Shown here one piece after another: positions 16,092-24,133 of a DNA stretch of 64,000 bases. The notes under the pieces are model-generated. The model saw only the letters and a program-made list of their open reading frames with translations, did not search any database and was not told the origin of the DNA. Numbering within the stretch: position 1 is the stretch's first letter; every line of letters begins with the position of its first letter. The position numbers and the translations under genes are program-made. Source of the stretch: Pseudomonas nitroreducens (GTDB taxonomy: Bacteria > Pseudomonadota > Gammaproteobacteria > Pseudomonadales > Pseudomonadaceae); assembly GCF_014204515.1 (NCBI RefSeq), contig NZ_JACHLI010000010.1, positions 1 through 64,000 of the forward strand, read 5' to 3'.

Positions 16092-17774
16092 ATGCACAAG
16101 AACCGCCACCCCCATACCCCCGGCAAGAAACCGGTGACCATCTTCGGCCCGGACTTCCCCTTCGCCTTCGACGACTGGATCGAACACCCCGCCGGCCTGG
16201 GCAGCATTCCGGCCGAGAAGCACGGCCAGGAAGTGGCCATCGTCGGCGCCGGCATCTCCGGCCTGGTGGCCGCCTACGAGCTGATGAAGATGGGCCTCAA
16301 ACCGGTGGTCTACGAGGCCTCGAAGATGGGTGGCCGGCTGCGCTCGGAAACCTTCCAGGGCGCCGACGGCATCATCGCCGAGCTGGGCGGCATGCGCTTC
16401 CCGGTGTCCAGCACCGCCTTCTACCACTACGTCGACAAGCTCGGCCTGGAGACCAAGCCCTTCCCCAACCCGCTGACCCCGGCCTCGGGCAGCACCGTGG
16501 TCGACCTGGAAGGTACCAGCCACTACGCCGAGAAGATGGCCGACCTGCCGGAAATCTTCCGCGAAGTCGCCCAGGCCTGGGCCGAGGCGCTGGAAGACGG
16601 CGCGCGCTTCTCCGAAGTGCAGGATGCGCTGCGCGAGCGCGACACGGTCAAGCTCAAGGCCCTCTGGGATGAGCTGGTACCCAAGTGGGACGACCGCACC
16701 TTCTACGACTTCGTCGCCACCTCCAAGGCGTTCTCGCGCCTGTCCTACCGCCACCGCGAAATCTTCGGCCAGGTCGGTTTCGGCACCGGCGGCTGGGACT
16801 CGGACTTCCCCAACTCCATGCTGGAAATCTTCCGCGTGGTGATGACCAACTGCGACGACCACCAGCATCTGGTCGTGGGCGGCGTCGAGCAGGTACCACG
16901 TGGTATCTGGAGTCATGTGCCGGAAAACTGCGCGCACTGGCCGGCCGGCACTTCCCTCGCCTCGCTGCACAACGGCGCACCGCGTCCGGGCGTTAAGAAG
17001 ATCGCCCGCGCCGCCGACGGCACTTTCGCCGTCACCGACTACTGGGGTGACACCCGCCATTACGCGGCCGTCCTGGCGACCTGCCAGACCTGGCTGCTGA
17101 CCACCCAGATCGAGTGCGAGGAAGCCCTGTTCTCGCAGAAAATGTGGATGGCCCTGGACCGCACCCGCTACATGCAGTCGTCGAAGACCTTCGTGATGGT
17201 CGACCGGCCGTTCTGGAAGGACAAGGACCCGCAGACCGGCCGCGACGTGATGAGCATGACCCTCACCGACCGCCTCACCCGCGGCACCTACCTGTTCGAC
17301 AATGGCGACGACAAGCCGGGGGTGATCTGCCTGTCCTACTCCTGGATGAGCGACGCCATGAAGATGCTGCCGCACCCGGTGGAGAAGCGCGTGCAGCTGG
17401 CCCTGGACGCGCTGAAGAAGGTCTATCCGAAGGTGGATATCGCCGGCCATATCATCGGCAACCCGATCACCGTCTCCTGGGAGGCCGACCCGCACTTCCT
17501 CGGCGCCTTCAAGGGTGCGCTGCCGGGCCACTACCGCTACAACCAGCGCATGTATGCGCACTTCATGCAGGACGAGATGCCCGCCGAGCAGCGCGGCATC
17601 TTCATCGCCGGCGACGACGTGTCCTGGACCCCGGCCTGGGTGGAAGGCGCGGTGCAGACTTCGCTGAACGCCGTGTGGGGCATCATGAAGCACTTCGGTG
17701 GCGCCACCCATCCGCAGAACCCCGGCCCGGGCGACCGCTTCGCCGAGCTGGGCCCGATGGAACTGCCGGACTGA
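16092..17774 (+). CDS. davB: L-lysine 2-monooxygenase
   Basis: A 560-residue flavin amine oxidase/monooxygenase. Lysine 2-monooxygenase uses FAD and O2 to turn L-lysine into 5-aminopentanamide. The FAD-binding motif EVAIVGAGISGLVAAYEL is at about residues 47-64, followed by VVYEASKMGGRLRSET and GGMRFP, characteristic of the tryptophan/lysine 2-monooxygenase branch. The C-terminal GDDVSWTPAWVEGAVQTSLN closes the FAD site. The length equals that of P. putida DavB. AAGGGAG precedes the ATG. davA follows, completing the aminovalerate route; the later steps (davT/davD) are not in this window. Confidence 0.9.
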   Translation: MHKNRHPHTPGKKPVTIFGPDFPFAFDDWIEHPAGLGSIPAEKHGQEVAIVGAGISGLVAAYELMKMGLKPVVYEASKMGGRLRSETFQGADGIIAELGGMRFPVSSTAFYHYVDKLGLETKPFPNPLTPASGSTVVDLEGTSHYAEKMADLPEIFREVAQAWAEALEDGARFSEVQDALRERDTVKLKALWDELVPKWDDRTFYDFVATSKAFSRLSYRHREIFGQVGFGTGGWDSDFPNSMLEIFRVVMTNCDDHQHLVVGGVEQVPRGIWSHVPENCAHWPAGTSLASLHNGAPRPGVKKIARAADGTFAVTDYWGDTRHYAAVLATCQTWLLTTQIECEEALFSQKMWMALDRTRYMQSSKTFVMVDRPFWKDKDPQTGRDVMSMTLTDRLTRGTYLFDNGDDKPGVICLSYSWMSDAMKMLPHPVEKRVQLALDALKKVYPKVDIAGHIIGNPITVSWEADPHFLGAFKGALPGHYRYNQRMYAHFMQDEMPAEQRGIFIAGDDVSWTPAWVEGAVQTSLNAVWGIMKHFGGATHPQNPGPGDRFAELGPMELPD

Positions 17775-17807
17775 CCCCTGCCGCCGACTGAACAGCGGCT
17801 CGCGCGA

Positions 17808-17842
17808 GGCCGGGATCGGGTGCACACTGCCGGGTCCCGGCC
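17808..17842 (+). promoter_or_regulatory. Intercistronic hairpin between davB and davA
   Basis: Arms GGCCGGGA (17808-17815) and TCCCGGCC (17835-17842) in the davB-davA gap, followed by TTGCG rather than a T-run. Confidence 0.45.
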
Positions 17843-17866
17843 TTGCGCGTTTCGAAGGAGAACACC

Positions 17867-18655
17867 ATGTACCTTGCCCTCTACCAGTGCCCACCCGGTC
17901 CTGAAGACGTCGCCGGCAACCTGCGCCGCCTGGAACAGGCCGCGCAGCAAGCGGTGCAGAATGGTGCGGACCTGCTGGTGCTGCCGGAGATGTACCTGTC
18001 CGGCTACAACATCGGCGCGAAGCGCGTCGCCGAACTGGCGGAAAGCTGCGACGGCCCGTCCGCCCAGCGCATCGCCGAGATCGCCCGCGAGCACAGGCTC
18101 GGCATCCTCTACGGCTACCCCGAGCGTGACGCCGGCGGCGCTGTCTTCAACAGCGTGCAGCTGATCGACCGCCAGGGTGAACGCCGCGCCAACTACCGCA
18201 AGACCCACCTCTACGGCGATCTGGACCGCAGCCAGTTCAGCGCCTCCGACGAGCCGCCGGCGATCTTCGAGCTGGACGGCTGGAAGGTCGGCCTGCTGAT
18301 CTGCTTCGACGTGGAATTCCCCGAGGCCGTGCGCACGCTCGCCCTGGCCGGCGCGGACGTCGTGCTGGTGCCGACCGCCAACATGCATCCCTACGAGTTC
18401 GTCGCCCAGGTGCTGGTGCCGACCCGCGCCTACGAGAATCAGGTGTTCCTCGCCTACGCCAACTATGTCGGCAGCGAGGGAGAGATCGAGTACTGCGGCC
18501 TGAGCAGCATCGTCGCCCCCGACGGCCAGGTGCTGAGCAAGGCCAAGCACAGCGAGGAACTGCTGGTGGCCGAGTTGGACCCGCAGCGCATCGCCCTGGC
18601 GCGCGAGGGGTACAGCTATGTGCACCTGCGGCGGCCGGTGCTGTATCGCAGCTGA
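17867..18655 (+). CDS. davA: 5-aminopentanamidase
   Basis: A 262-residue nitrilase-superfamily amidase that hydrolyses 5-aminopentanamide to 5-aminovalerate and ammonia. The Glu-Lys-Cys triad is visible: Glu in VLPEMYLSGYN, Lys in YRKTHLYGDLD and Cys in LLICFDVEFPEA. The ATG at 17867 has AAGGAG 6 nt upstream. The 92-bp gap after davB contains an 8-bp stem (GGCCGGGA / TCCCGGCC, 17808-17842) without a T-tract, perhaps an mRNA-stabilising element. It ends the davBA operon, and a good terminator follows. Confidence 0.9.
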   Translation: MYLALYQCPPGPEDVAGNLRRLEQAAQQAVQNGADLLVLPEMYLSGYNIGAKRVAELAESCDGPSAQRIAEIAREHRLGILYGYPERDAGGAVFNSVQLIDRQGERRANYRKTHLYGDLDRSQFSASDEPPAIFELDGWKVGLLICFDVEFPEAVRTLALAGADVVLVPTANMHPYEFVAQVLVPTRAYENQVFLAYANYVGSEGEIEYCGLSSIVAPDGQVLSKAKHSEELLVAELDPQRIALAREGYSYVHLRRPVLYRS

Positions 18656-18656
18656 A

Positions 18657-18681
18657 AAAGCCCGGCATCAAGCCGGGCTTT
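18657..18681 (+). terminator. Terminator of davBA
   Basis: Stem AAAGCCCGGC / GCCGGGCTTT with loop ATCAA, directly overlapping the end of davA. It should work in both directions. Confidence 0.85.
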
Positions 18682-18703
18682 CTTCATGCACGTGGCCAAC
18701 CCA

Positions 18704-18927
18704 GTAGGGCGCATAACCCGGAACGGGTTATCCGCCGCAATGGCGGATAACGCCTGAGGCGTTATTCGCCCTACGGGCCGGAGCCAATCACTGCCTCGGC
18801 GTTTGGGCTATCCCCTCACCCCAGCCCTCTCCCCCAGGAGAGGGAGCTGTCCGTGCCGGCGGATGGCGTTGTTCCCCCTCATGCCAATCAGTTCCCTCTC
18901 CCCCTGGGAGAGGGCTAGGGTGAGGGG
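18704..18927. repeat. Family-C palindrome followed by family-D element
   Basis: Family C is at 18704-18774. Family D (18812-18927) is a 116-bp imperfect palindrome that starts CCCCTCACCCCAGCCCTCTC and ends with the complement GAGAGGGCTAGGGTGAGGGG. Other D copies: 21383-21511 and a broken one near 62867-62990. Confidence 0.8.
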
Positions 18928-18975
18928 CTTTTGCGGCGGCGAACCCTCTCCAGCGTTTGCGGGCGTGGCCCGCTT

Positions 18976-19347
18976 CTACAGGTTCGGTGTTCCGGCGGAA
19001 TCACTGTGACAGGCCTGGCAACTGCGCACCGGCCCGCTGGCGTGGAACGCCTGCAGGCGCTGCAGGTGGCAGCTCTGGCAGAGCTGGTGGAAATCCGCCT
19101 CCATGCGCACGGCCAGGGCCGGGCTCTGCTTGTGGCAGAGGATGCAGCTGCGGTTGCCGGAGACCGACGGCGACTGGTCCTTGTAGTCGTGGTGGCAGGT
19201 GATGCAGTTCACCGAGGCGTGCGGCTCATGGGGGAACGCCAGTGGCATCAGCGGGCGGCTGCCTTGCCAGTGTTCGTGGGCGAACCACACTCCCGCCGAC
19301 AGCGCTGCGAGCGCAACGATGGATACGCCGATCCAGAGGCGCTTCAC
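18976..19347 (-). CDS. Small tetraheme cytochrome c (c3-like)
   Basis: A 123-residue protein with an N-terminal membrane anchor or signal (about 1-24, IGVSIVALAALSAGVWFA). Four haem-binding CxxCH motifs are present: CITCHH, CILCHK, CQSCHL and CQACHS, with extra His residues (FPHEPHASVNC) that could be distal ligands, as in class III / c3 family cytochromes. It is probably periplasmic and membrane-tethered. The start is GTG at 19347, overlapping the stop of the upstream membrane gene as GTGA, which indicates translational coupling. The pair probably moves electrons between the membrane and a periplasmic acceptor; partner unknown. Confidence 0.82.
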   Translation of the reverse strand: MKRLWIGVSIVALAALSAGVWFAHEHWQGSRPLMPLAFPHEPHASVNCITCHHDYKDQSPSVSGNRSCILCHKQSPALAVRMEADFHQLCQSCHLQRLQAFHASGPVRSCQACHSDSAGTPNL

Positions 19348-20048
19348 AGCGGCAACTCCAGATTCGCCAGCACGCTGTACAGCGCCGACAGCCCGATGAT
19401 CACGCCGCTGGTTGCCAGCGCGAACCAGGTGGCGCGCTGCGCCGTGTTGCGCTGGCGACCGCTGATGCCATTGGCCGGCTTGGGCAGCCGTGGCCAGAGC
19501 GCCGCCGCCAGCATCAGCGCCACCAGCAGCGCCCCCTTCCAGAGGCCGCCGCTGTAGTAGCCTGCGCCCAACACGTGCACGGCCATCAGCAATAGCGCCA
19601 GCAGGCTGCCGCCGTAATGCCAGCGACGGAACATGGCCGCGCTGCTGCTCCAGCGCGGGCGCACACGGTTCAGGCTGGAGACCGCCAGCAGCAACATCAG
19701 GATCGCCGAAGCCAACCCGGCCAGCATGTAGCCCGGCGCAGAAGGCAGCAGGTCTTCGATCAGCAGCGGCTCATCGATCAGCATCACCACGACATGCACC
19801 AGCAACAACGCCACGGCGGCAAAGCCCAGGTCACGGTGCAGGCGCAGGAAGAACTTGCCCTCGTAGCGCGGACGCGGCTGCGGCCGGCCGCCGATGACGA
19901 ACAGCAGCCCCAGCAGGCAGGCGCCAAGCAACCCGGCGGCATTGGCGAAATCCCAGGCATAGCCAAGTCCCGGCATGGCGCCGAGGCCAAGCAGGACCGC
20001 GACCGGCAGCAGGCAACCGAGCGCCAGGCGCGCGATCAGCGCAGGCAT
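19344..20048 (-). CDS. Ferric-reductase-like / cytochrome b-type membrane protein
   Basis: A 234-residue protein with about six hydrophobic segments. Paired histidines on two helices, HRDLGFAAVALLLVHVVVM and RRWHYGGSLLALLLMAVHVL, give the H-x12/13-H spacing of the ferric-reductase-like transmembrane domain (two b haems). No FAD or NAD domain is fused, so it needs partners. It overlaps the tetraheme cytochrome gene by 4 bp and is transcribed first, suggesting a quinol-to-cytochrome c electron path. I cannot assign a physiological substrate. Confidence 0.75.
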   Translation of the reverse strand: MPALIARLALGCLLPVAVLLGLGAMPGLGYAWDFANAAGLLGACLLGLLFVIGGRPQPRPRYEGKFFLRLHRDLGFAAVALLLVHVVVMLIDEPLLIEDLLPSAPGYMLAGLASAILMLLLAVSSLNRVRPRWSSSAAMFRRWHYGGSLLALLLMAVHVLGAGYYSGGLWKGALLVALMLAAALWPRLPKPANGISGRQRNTAQRATWFALATSGVIIGLSALYSVLANLELPL

Positions 20049-20197
20049 GGGGGACTCCGAACGAGGAACGGTTACCGGAGGCTAGCAAGCTCCGGCGGCG
20101 CGCGAGTGTGGCTGCCTGCCAGACGAATTGCCAGCGCTGCCACCTGGCGCCGGCAAAATCCCGGCCGCACCACACCAATGGCCGGCGGTGGCACCCC

Positions 20198-20278
20198 GTA
20201 GGATGGGTGGAGCTTGCGATACCCATGCTGTCGGGCACAGCAGAATGATGGGTATCGCTTCGCTCCACGCCATCCTAC
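20198..20278. repeat. Family-E palindromic element (GTAGGATGGGT type)
   Basis: An imperfect 81-bp palindrome from GTAGGATGGGTGGAGCTTGC to its complement ending GCCATCCTAC. Shorter copies (GGGTATCGCTTCGCTCCAC) lie at 31609-31633 and 58758-58790. Confidence 0.75.
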
Positions 20279-20293
20279 GAAGAGCGGTTCGGC

Positions 20294-21244
20294 TTACAGG
20301 TCCAGCACCAACCGCGCCGACCTGGCCCGCGAAACACAGGCGCAGATCTGTTTGTTGGCCGCCTTCTCCTTGTTCGACAGGCAGTTGTCGCGGTGCTCCG
20401 GTTCGCCTTCCAGCACCTCGACGATGCAGGTGCCGCAGATGCCTTCGCGGCATTCGGTATCGATGTCGCAGCCGTGGGCCTGGAGCACGTCCACCAGCGT
20501 CGAGTCCGCCGGAACATGCAGCACCACGCCGGAGCTGGCCAGTTCCACCTCGAAGGAACCGGCCGGCGCCGGGTTGGCGGCCGGGTCGGCCTGGAAGTGC
20601 TCCAGGTGGATGGCGTCCTCCGAGCGGCTGCGCGCAGCGATTTCCACCACCTTGTTCATGAACGGCGCCGGGCCGCAGGTGTAGACGTGGGCCTGTTGCG
20701 GCGCGCGCTCCAGGCACTCGCCCAGCACGCGGTCGAGGTCGGCGGGTTCGACACCGTAGTGCAGCTCCACCTTGCCGGCGAACGCTTCCCCGGCCAGCAG
20801 TTCGATGAAGGCGGCGTGCTCGGCGGAGCGGGCGAAGTAATGCAGGCGATAAGACTCGCCCTTGGCGTTGAGGCGGTAGGCCATGCTCAGCAGCGGCGTG
20901 ACGCCGATGCCGGCGGCGAACAGCACATGCTCGCGGGCTTCCGGCGCCAGGCGGAACAGATTGCGCGGTGCGCCGATGTCCAGCTCCATGCCCTCCTGCA
21001 CTTCGTGCAGGGCAACGGAGCCGCCACGGGAGGCGCCTTCCTTCTTGATCGCCACCAGGTAGGCCGCACGGTCGTCCGGCGGGCTGCACAGCGAATACTG
21101 GCGCGTCACCCCGGTGGGCCCGGTGACGTCGACGTGGGCGCCCGGCTCGTAGGCGTCGAACGGCTGGCCATCACAACGTACGAGACGCAAGGAACGGATG
21201 TCCTGCGCTTCCTCGACGATCCTTTCGATTCTGACCTTCATCAT
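20294..21244 (-). CDS. iacF: IacF-like oxygenase reductase (PDR/VanB type)
   Basis: A 316-residue class IA reductase that passes electrons from NAD(P)H through FMN to a [2Fe-2S] cluster. The N-terminal flavin domain has RQYSLCSPPDD (FMN site). The NAD-binding region contains GIGVTPLLSMA and YTCGPAPFM. The C-terminal plant-type ferredoxin domain has its four Cys in CREGICGTC and NCLS. The expected partner is the Rieske oxygenase IacCD upstream. It is separated from iacE by a 350-bp gap holding a family-D repeat and a C fragment, so transcription may be partly independent. ATG at 21244; a second in-frame ATG follows immediately. Confidence 0.82.
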   Translation of the reverse strand: MMKVRIERIVEEAQDIRSLRLVRCDGQPFDAYEPGAHVDVTGPTGVTRQYSLCSPPDDRAAYLVAIKKEGASRGGSVALHEVQEGMELDIGAPRNLFRLAPEAREHVLFAAGIGVTPLLSMAYRLNAKGESYRLHYFARSAEHAAFIELLAGEAFAGKVELHYGVEPADLDRVLGECLERAPQQAHVYTCGPAPFMNKVVEIAARSRSEDAIHLEHFQADPAANPAPAGSFEVELASSGVVLHVPADSTLVDVLQAHGCDIDTECREGICGTCIVEVLEGEPEHRDNCLSNKEKAANKQICACVSRARSARLVLDL

Positions 21245-21382
21245 GGCGTTACCTGCAAGGCGTTGAGTGCGGGCTCTGTGGCCCCTTTCCGGCCTCTTTT
21301 TCACGAGCGGACGGGTTTACGGTGTTGCTCTGGAAAGAGGGTTTCCTCTCTCCGAATGGTTGGCTTCCGAGCGGGGGCCTTG

Positions 21383-21511
21383 CCCTCACCCCAGCCCTCT
21401 CCCAGAGGGAGAGGGGGCAGAATGTGCCGGCTGATGCCACGGTTTCATCCTGCTCCGAACAGTCCCCTCTCCCTCAGGAGCGGGGCGCGCAGCCAGGGTT
21501 AGGGTGAGGGG
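21383..21511. repeat. Family-D palindromic element between iacE and iacF
   Basis: CCCTCACCCCAGCCCTCTCC and the complementary end AGGGTTAGGGTGAGGGGC flank a 129-bp imperfect palindrome. A family-C fragment (CGCATAACGCGCAGCGTTATCC) lies near 21550-21575. The rest of the 21245-21594 gap has no gene that I can support. Confidence 0.75.
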
Positions 21512-21594
21512 CTCTAACCGCCATCACCCAAAATCAAGCCGAACGCAGGCCGCATAACGCGCAGCGTTATCCGCCGACCACTCGGCCCAGAACC

Positions 21595-22335
21595 TCAGCG
21601 CATGAACAACCCACCATTGATATCCCAGCAGGCCCCGGTCACCGATCCGGCGTTCTCCGCGCACAGCAGCAACACGCTGTCGGCGATGAAGGTCGGGTCG
21701 CCCAGGCGGCCGGCGGGGATGGTCTTGAGGATCTGTTCCAGGCGCTCCGGCGCCACGCTCTCGTAGACCACCGGCAGGTCCAGCGGCCCCGGTGAGATGG
21801 CGTTGACGGTCACGCCCTGCCCCGAGAGTTCGCGGGCGAACACCTTGGTCAGGGTCGCCACGCCGCCCTTGGCCGCGGCGTAGTGGCCGCCGGTGGCGGT
21901 GCCGCCGTTCTGCCCGGCCAGCGAGGCGATGTTGACGATGCGGCCGAAGCCACGGGACGCGAAGTGCGTGCCGAACACCTGGCAGGCGACGAAGGTGCCG
22001 CGCAGGTTCACCGCCATGGAGGCGTCGAAGTCCTCCGGGCTGATGTCCATCAGCGCGGCGACCTTGGACATGCCAGCGTTGTTCACCAGGATATCGGTGC
22101 CACCCCAGCGCTCGGCGATCAGATCACGGGCGCGTTCGAAGTCAGCCTTCTCCCGTGCGTCCAGCTTGATGCCCAGGGCCGTGCGGCCCTCGGGATCGAG
22201 TTCGTCAGCCAGGTGCTGCACGGCCTCTTCCTGCAGGTCGGCCAGCGCCACACGCAGGCCGGCGGCGTGCAGGCGGCGCGCGATGACTTCACCCAGCCCG
22301 CGGGCGGCGCCGGTTACCAGGGCTACTCGTTGCAT
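21595..22335 (-). CDS. iacE: Short-chain dehydrogenase IacE
   Basis: A 246-residue SDR-family oxidoreductase. The nucleotide motif GAARGLGE near the N-terminus, NNAG, and the catalytic YxxxK (GGHYAAAKGGVATL), with Ser in NIASLAGQ, are all present. In the indole-3-acetate pathway IacE acts early, on the oxygenated indole-acetate intermediate. Identification comes from position next to iacCD and the family. The start ATG at 22335 is 10 nt after the iacD stop. C-terminal GACWDINGGLFMR is the usual SDR end. Confidence 0.82.
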   Translation of the reverse strand: MQRVALVTGAARGLGEVIARRLHAAGLRVALADLQEEAVQHLADELDPEGRTALGIKLDAREKADFERARDLIAERWGGTDILVNNAGMSKVAALMDISPEDFDASMAVNLRGTFVACQVFGTHFASRGFGRIVNIASLAGQNGGTATGGHYAAAKGGVATLTKVFARELSGQGVTVNAISPGPLDLPVVYESVAPERLEQILKTIPAGRLGDPTFIADSVLLLCAENAGSVTGACWDINGGLFMR

Positions 22336-22345
22336 GGCGTGGCCC

Positions 22346-22843
22346 TCAGAGCAGGAAGCCGAGCGCGTTGAGCGCGTCTTCGGCGTTGATCAGACGGATC
22401 ACCTTGCGCTCCAGTCGCGGCTGGCCGTCGACGAAGCGGATACGGTGGTTGAGGTCGGCGATGAACGGGGTCGCCACGCCACGCTTGTAGGCGTAGAGCA
22501 CCTGCGCCGAGCTCACCTCGACCACATCGCCCGCCGCTTCCACCAGGGTGAAGCGCGAGACGGTACGCACGGTCTTCGCCGCGTCCACTGCCGAGGGCGA
22601 ATGGCCGCCGGTGAGGCGCTCGATACGCAGTGCACGCATGCGCGCATCGTCGAAGACGTAGTTCAGGCGCGAGGCGAAGTCATCGTCCTCGCCGTCGATC
22701 GGCACCACGTAGACGCCGTCCTCGCTCCACAGCTGCGACCACTGCGCGTAGTCCTTGCGGTCCAGCAACTCGGCTTCGCGCCAGACGAATTCGATGGCCT
22801 TGGCCAGCGGGCCGGAGAAGCCGTTCAGGGTGTCGTTGCTCAT
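22346..22843 (-). CDS. iacD: Rieske dioxygenase small (beta) subunit IacD
   Basis: A 165-residue ring-hydroxylating dioxygenase beta subunit (NTF2-like cone fold). It contains EFVWREAELLDRKDYAQWSQ, the family opening, and RYTLVE-like sheet segments (SRFTLVEAAGDVVEVSSAQV). The ATG at 22843 overlaps the iacC stop as ATGA, which decides the start against an ATG seven codons upstream and indicates stoichiometric coupling with the alpha subunit. Confidence 0.88.
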   Translation of the reverse strand: MSNDTLNGFSGPLAKAIEFVWREAELLDRKDYAQWSQLWSEDGVYVVPIDGEDDDFASRLNYVFDDARMRALRIERLTGGHSPSAVDAAKTVRTVSRFTLVEAAGDVVEVSSAQVLYAYKRGVATPFIADLNHRIRFVDGQPRLERKVIRLINAEDALNALGFLL

Positions 22844-24123
22844 TGGCTCATCATCCTTTTCCACATCTGGTACGCCTCGCGCATGCCGCCTTCGTCGGTG
22901 GCGTGGGAGACCTTGTCGCCGTTCTCGGCGAGCACTTCGCGGTTGAGGCCGCGGTTGACCAGGATCGGCGCGTCGACGCCGGCGTAGGAGCCACGCTGCA
23001 CGCGGTCCCAGGCCTCGGCGTCATCCGGGCTGCCGAAGCCGAACGGGCCCTGGAAGTGCTCGTGGATACGCATGCGCTCGCGGTTGGCGATTTCCGGGCC
23101 GCCGTCCATGCCCAGCGCCACGTGGCGAATCTCGGTCTCGGTGACGGAGATCGGCCGCAGCACGCGGAAGAACGACATGGACATGGCCACGTTGGGGAAC
23201 AGGTTGAGGTTGAAGCCGGCGCCGTGCAGCGAACGGACGATGCGGCGCACCTGTTCCGGCGGCATGGTTTTCGACAGTTCCTCGGTGACGTGGGCGAAGC
23301 GTTCCTGCAGTTGCTCGGTGCCGTCGTCATGGTCGAGGTCAACGTGCTCGGGGACCATCACCATCACGCTGTGGCCATTGCCCAGGGCGTGGGTGACCGC
23401 CTGCTCGTCGCTCATGAACGAGAGCATCTCTTCGGTCTCTTCATCCACCGAGGACATGAACGACTTGTGCACGATGGGGAAGTGGTAGCCGTCGGTGGTG
23501 TTCTCCAGCTGGATCTTCCAGTTGCCGCGGAAGGTGAACTTGTGTTCGCCCTGGGTCTTGATCGGGTAGCCGGCGCCCTGCTTCATGAACAGGTCCATCC
23601 AGTGCTTCGCCCCGCCGAGGAAGTCCTGCAGCGGCTCGATCTCGTCGTTGTAGGTGGCGAAGACCATGCCGGCGTAGCTCTCCACCCGCAGGCTGGTGAG
23701 CGGCAGCTCGGACTTGTCGAGGATGTCCTCGTAGCCATCCGGGTACGGCAGCGCGCGCAGCTTGCCGTCCAGCGCGTAGGACCAGCTGTGGTACGGGCAG
23801 GTGAAGCCGGTGGCATTGCCCTTGTGCTTTTCGCACACGGTGGCGCCACGGTGGCGGCAGCGGTTTTCCAGGACGTTGATGTTGCCCTTCTTGTCGCGCA
23901 CCACGATCACCGGGCGGCGACCGACGCTGGTGGTCTTGAAGTCGCCGGAGTTGCGCACTTCGCTTTCGTGGGCGACCCACACCCAGGTGCGGTAGAAGAT
24001 CTTGTCCATCTCCGCTTCGAACAGCTGCGGGTCGTTGTACAGCGAAACATCGACGCGGTCGTCGCCGACCAGCTCTTCGACGCTGCGCGACCGGGCGATC
24101 AGCCGGTATTCGTGAGCGCTCAT
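22840..24123 (-). CDS. iacC: Rieske dioxygenase large (alpha) subunit IacC
   Basis: A 427-residue alpha subunit. The Rieske [2Fe-2S] ligands are CRHRG and CPYHSW (CxH...CxxH, about residues 83-106). The mononuclear iron site is DGYHFPIVHKSF (His-x4-His) with a downstream Asp in the C-terminal domain. With IacD, and IacF as reductase, it should oxygenate an indole-3-acetate catabolite on the way to catechol. Start at 24123: GAGGAG stands 6 nt before this ATG, whereas the ATG two codons upstream would overlap the site. Ten bases separate it from iacH. Confidence 0.9.
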   Translation of the reverse strand: MSAHEYRLIARSRSVEELVGDDRVDVSLYNDPQLFEAEMDKIFYRTWVWVAHESEVRNSGDFKTTSVGRRPVIVVRDKKGNINVLENRCRHRGATVCEKHKGNATGFTCPYHSWSYALDGKLRALPYPDGYEDILDKSELPLTSLRVESYAGMVFATYNDEIEPLQDFLGGAKHWMDLFMKQGAGYPIKTQGEHKFTFRGNWKIQLENTTDGYHFPIVHKSFMSSVDEETEEMLSFMSDEQAVTHALGNGHSVMVMVPEHVDLDHDDGTEQLQERFAHVTEELSKTMPPEQVRRIVRSLHGAGFNLNLFPNVAMSMSFFRVLRPISVTETEIRHVALGMDGGPEIANRERMRIHEHFQGPFGFGSPDDAEAWDRVQRGSYAGVDAPILVNRGLNREVLAENGDKVSHATDEGGMREAYQMWKRMMSQ

Positions 24124-24133
24124 GCCCATCTCC

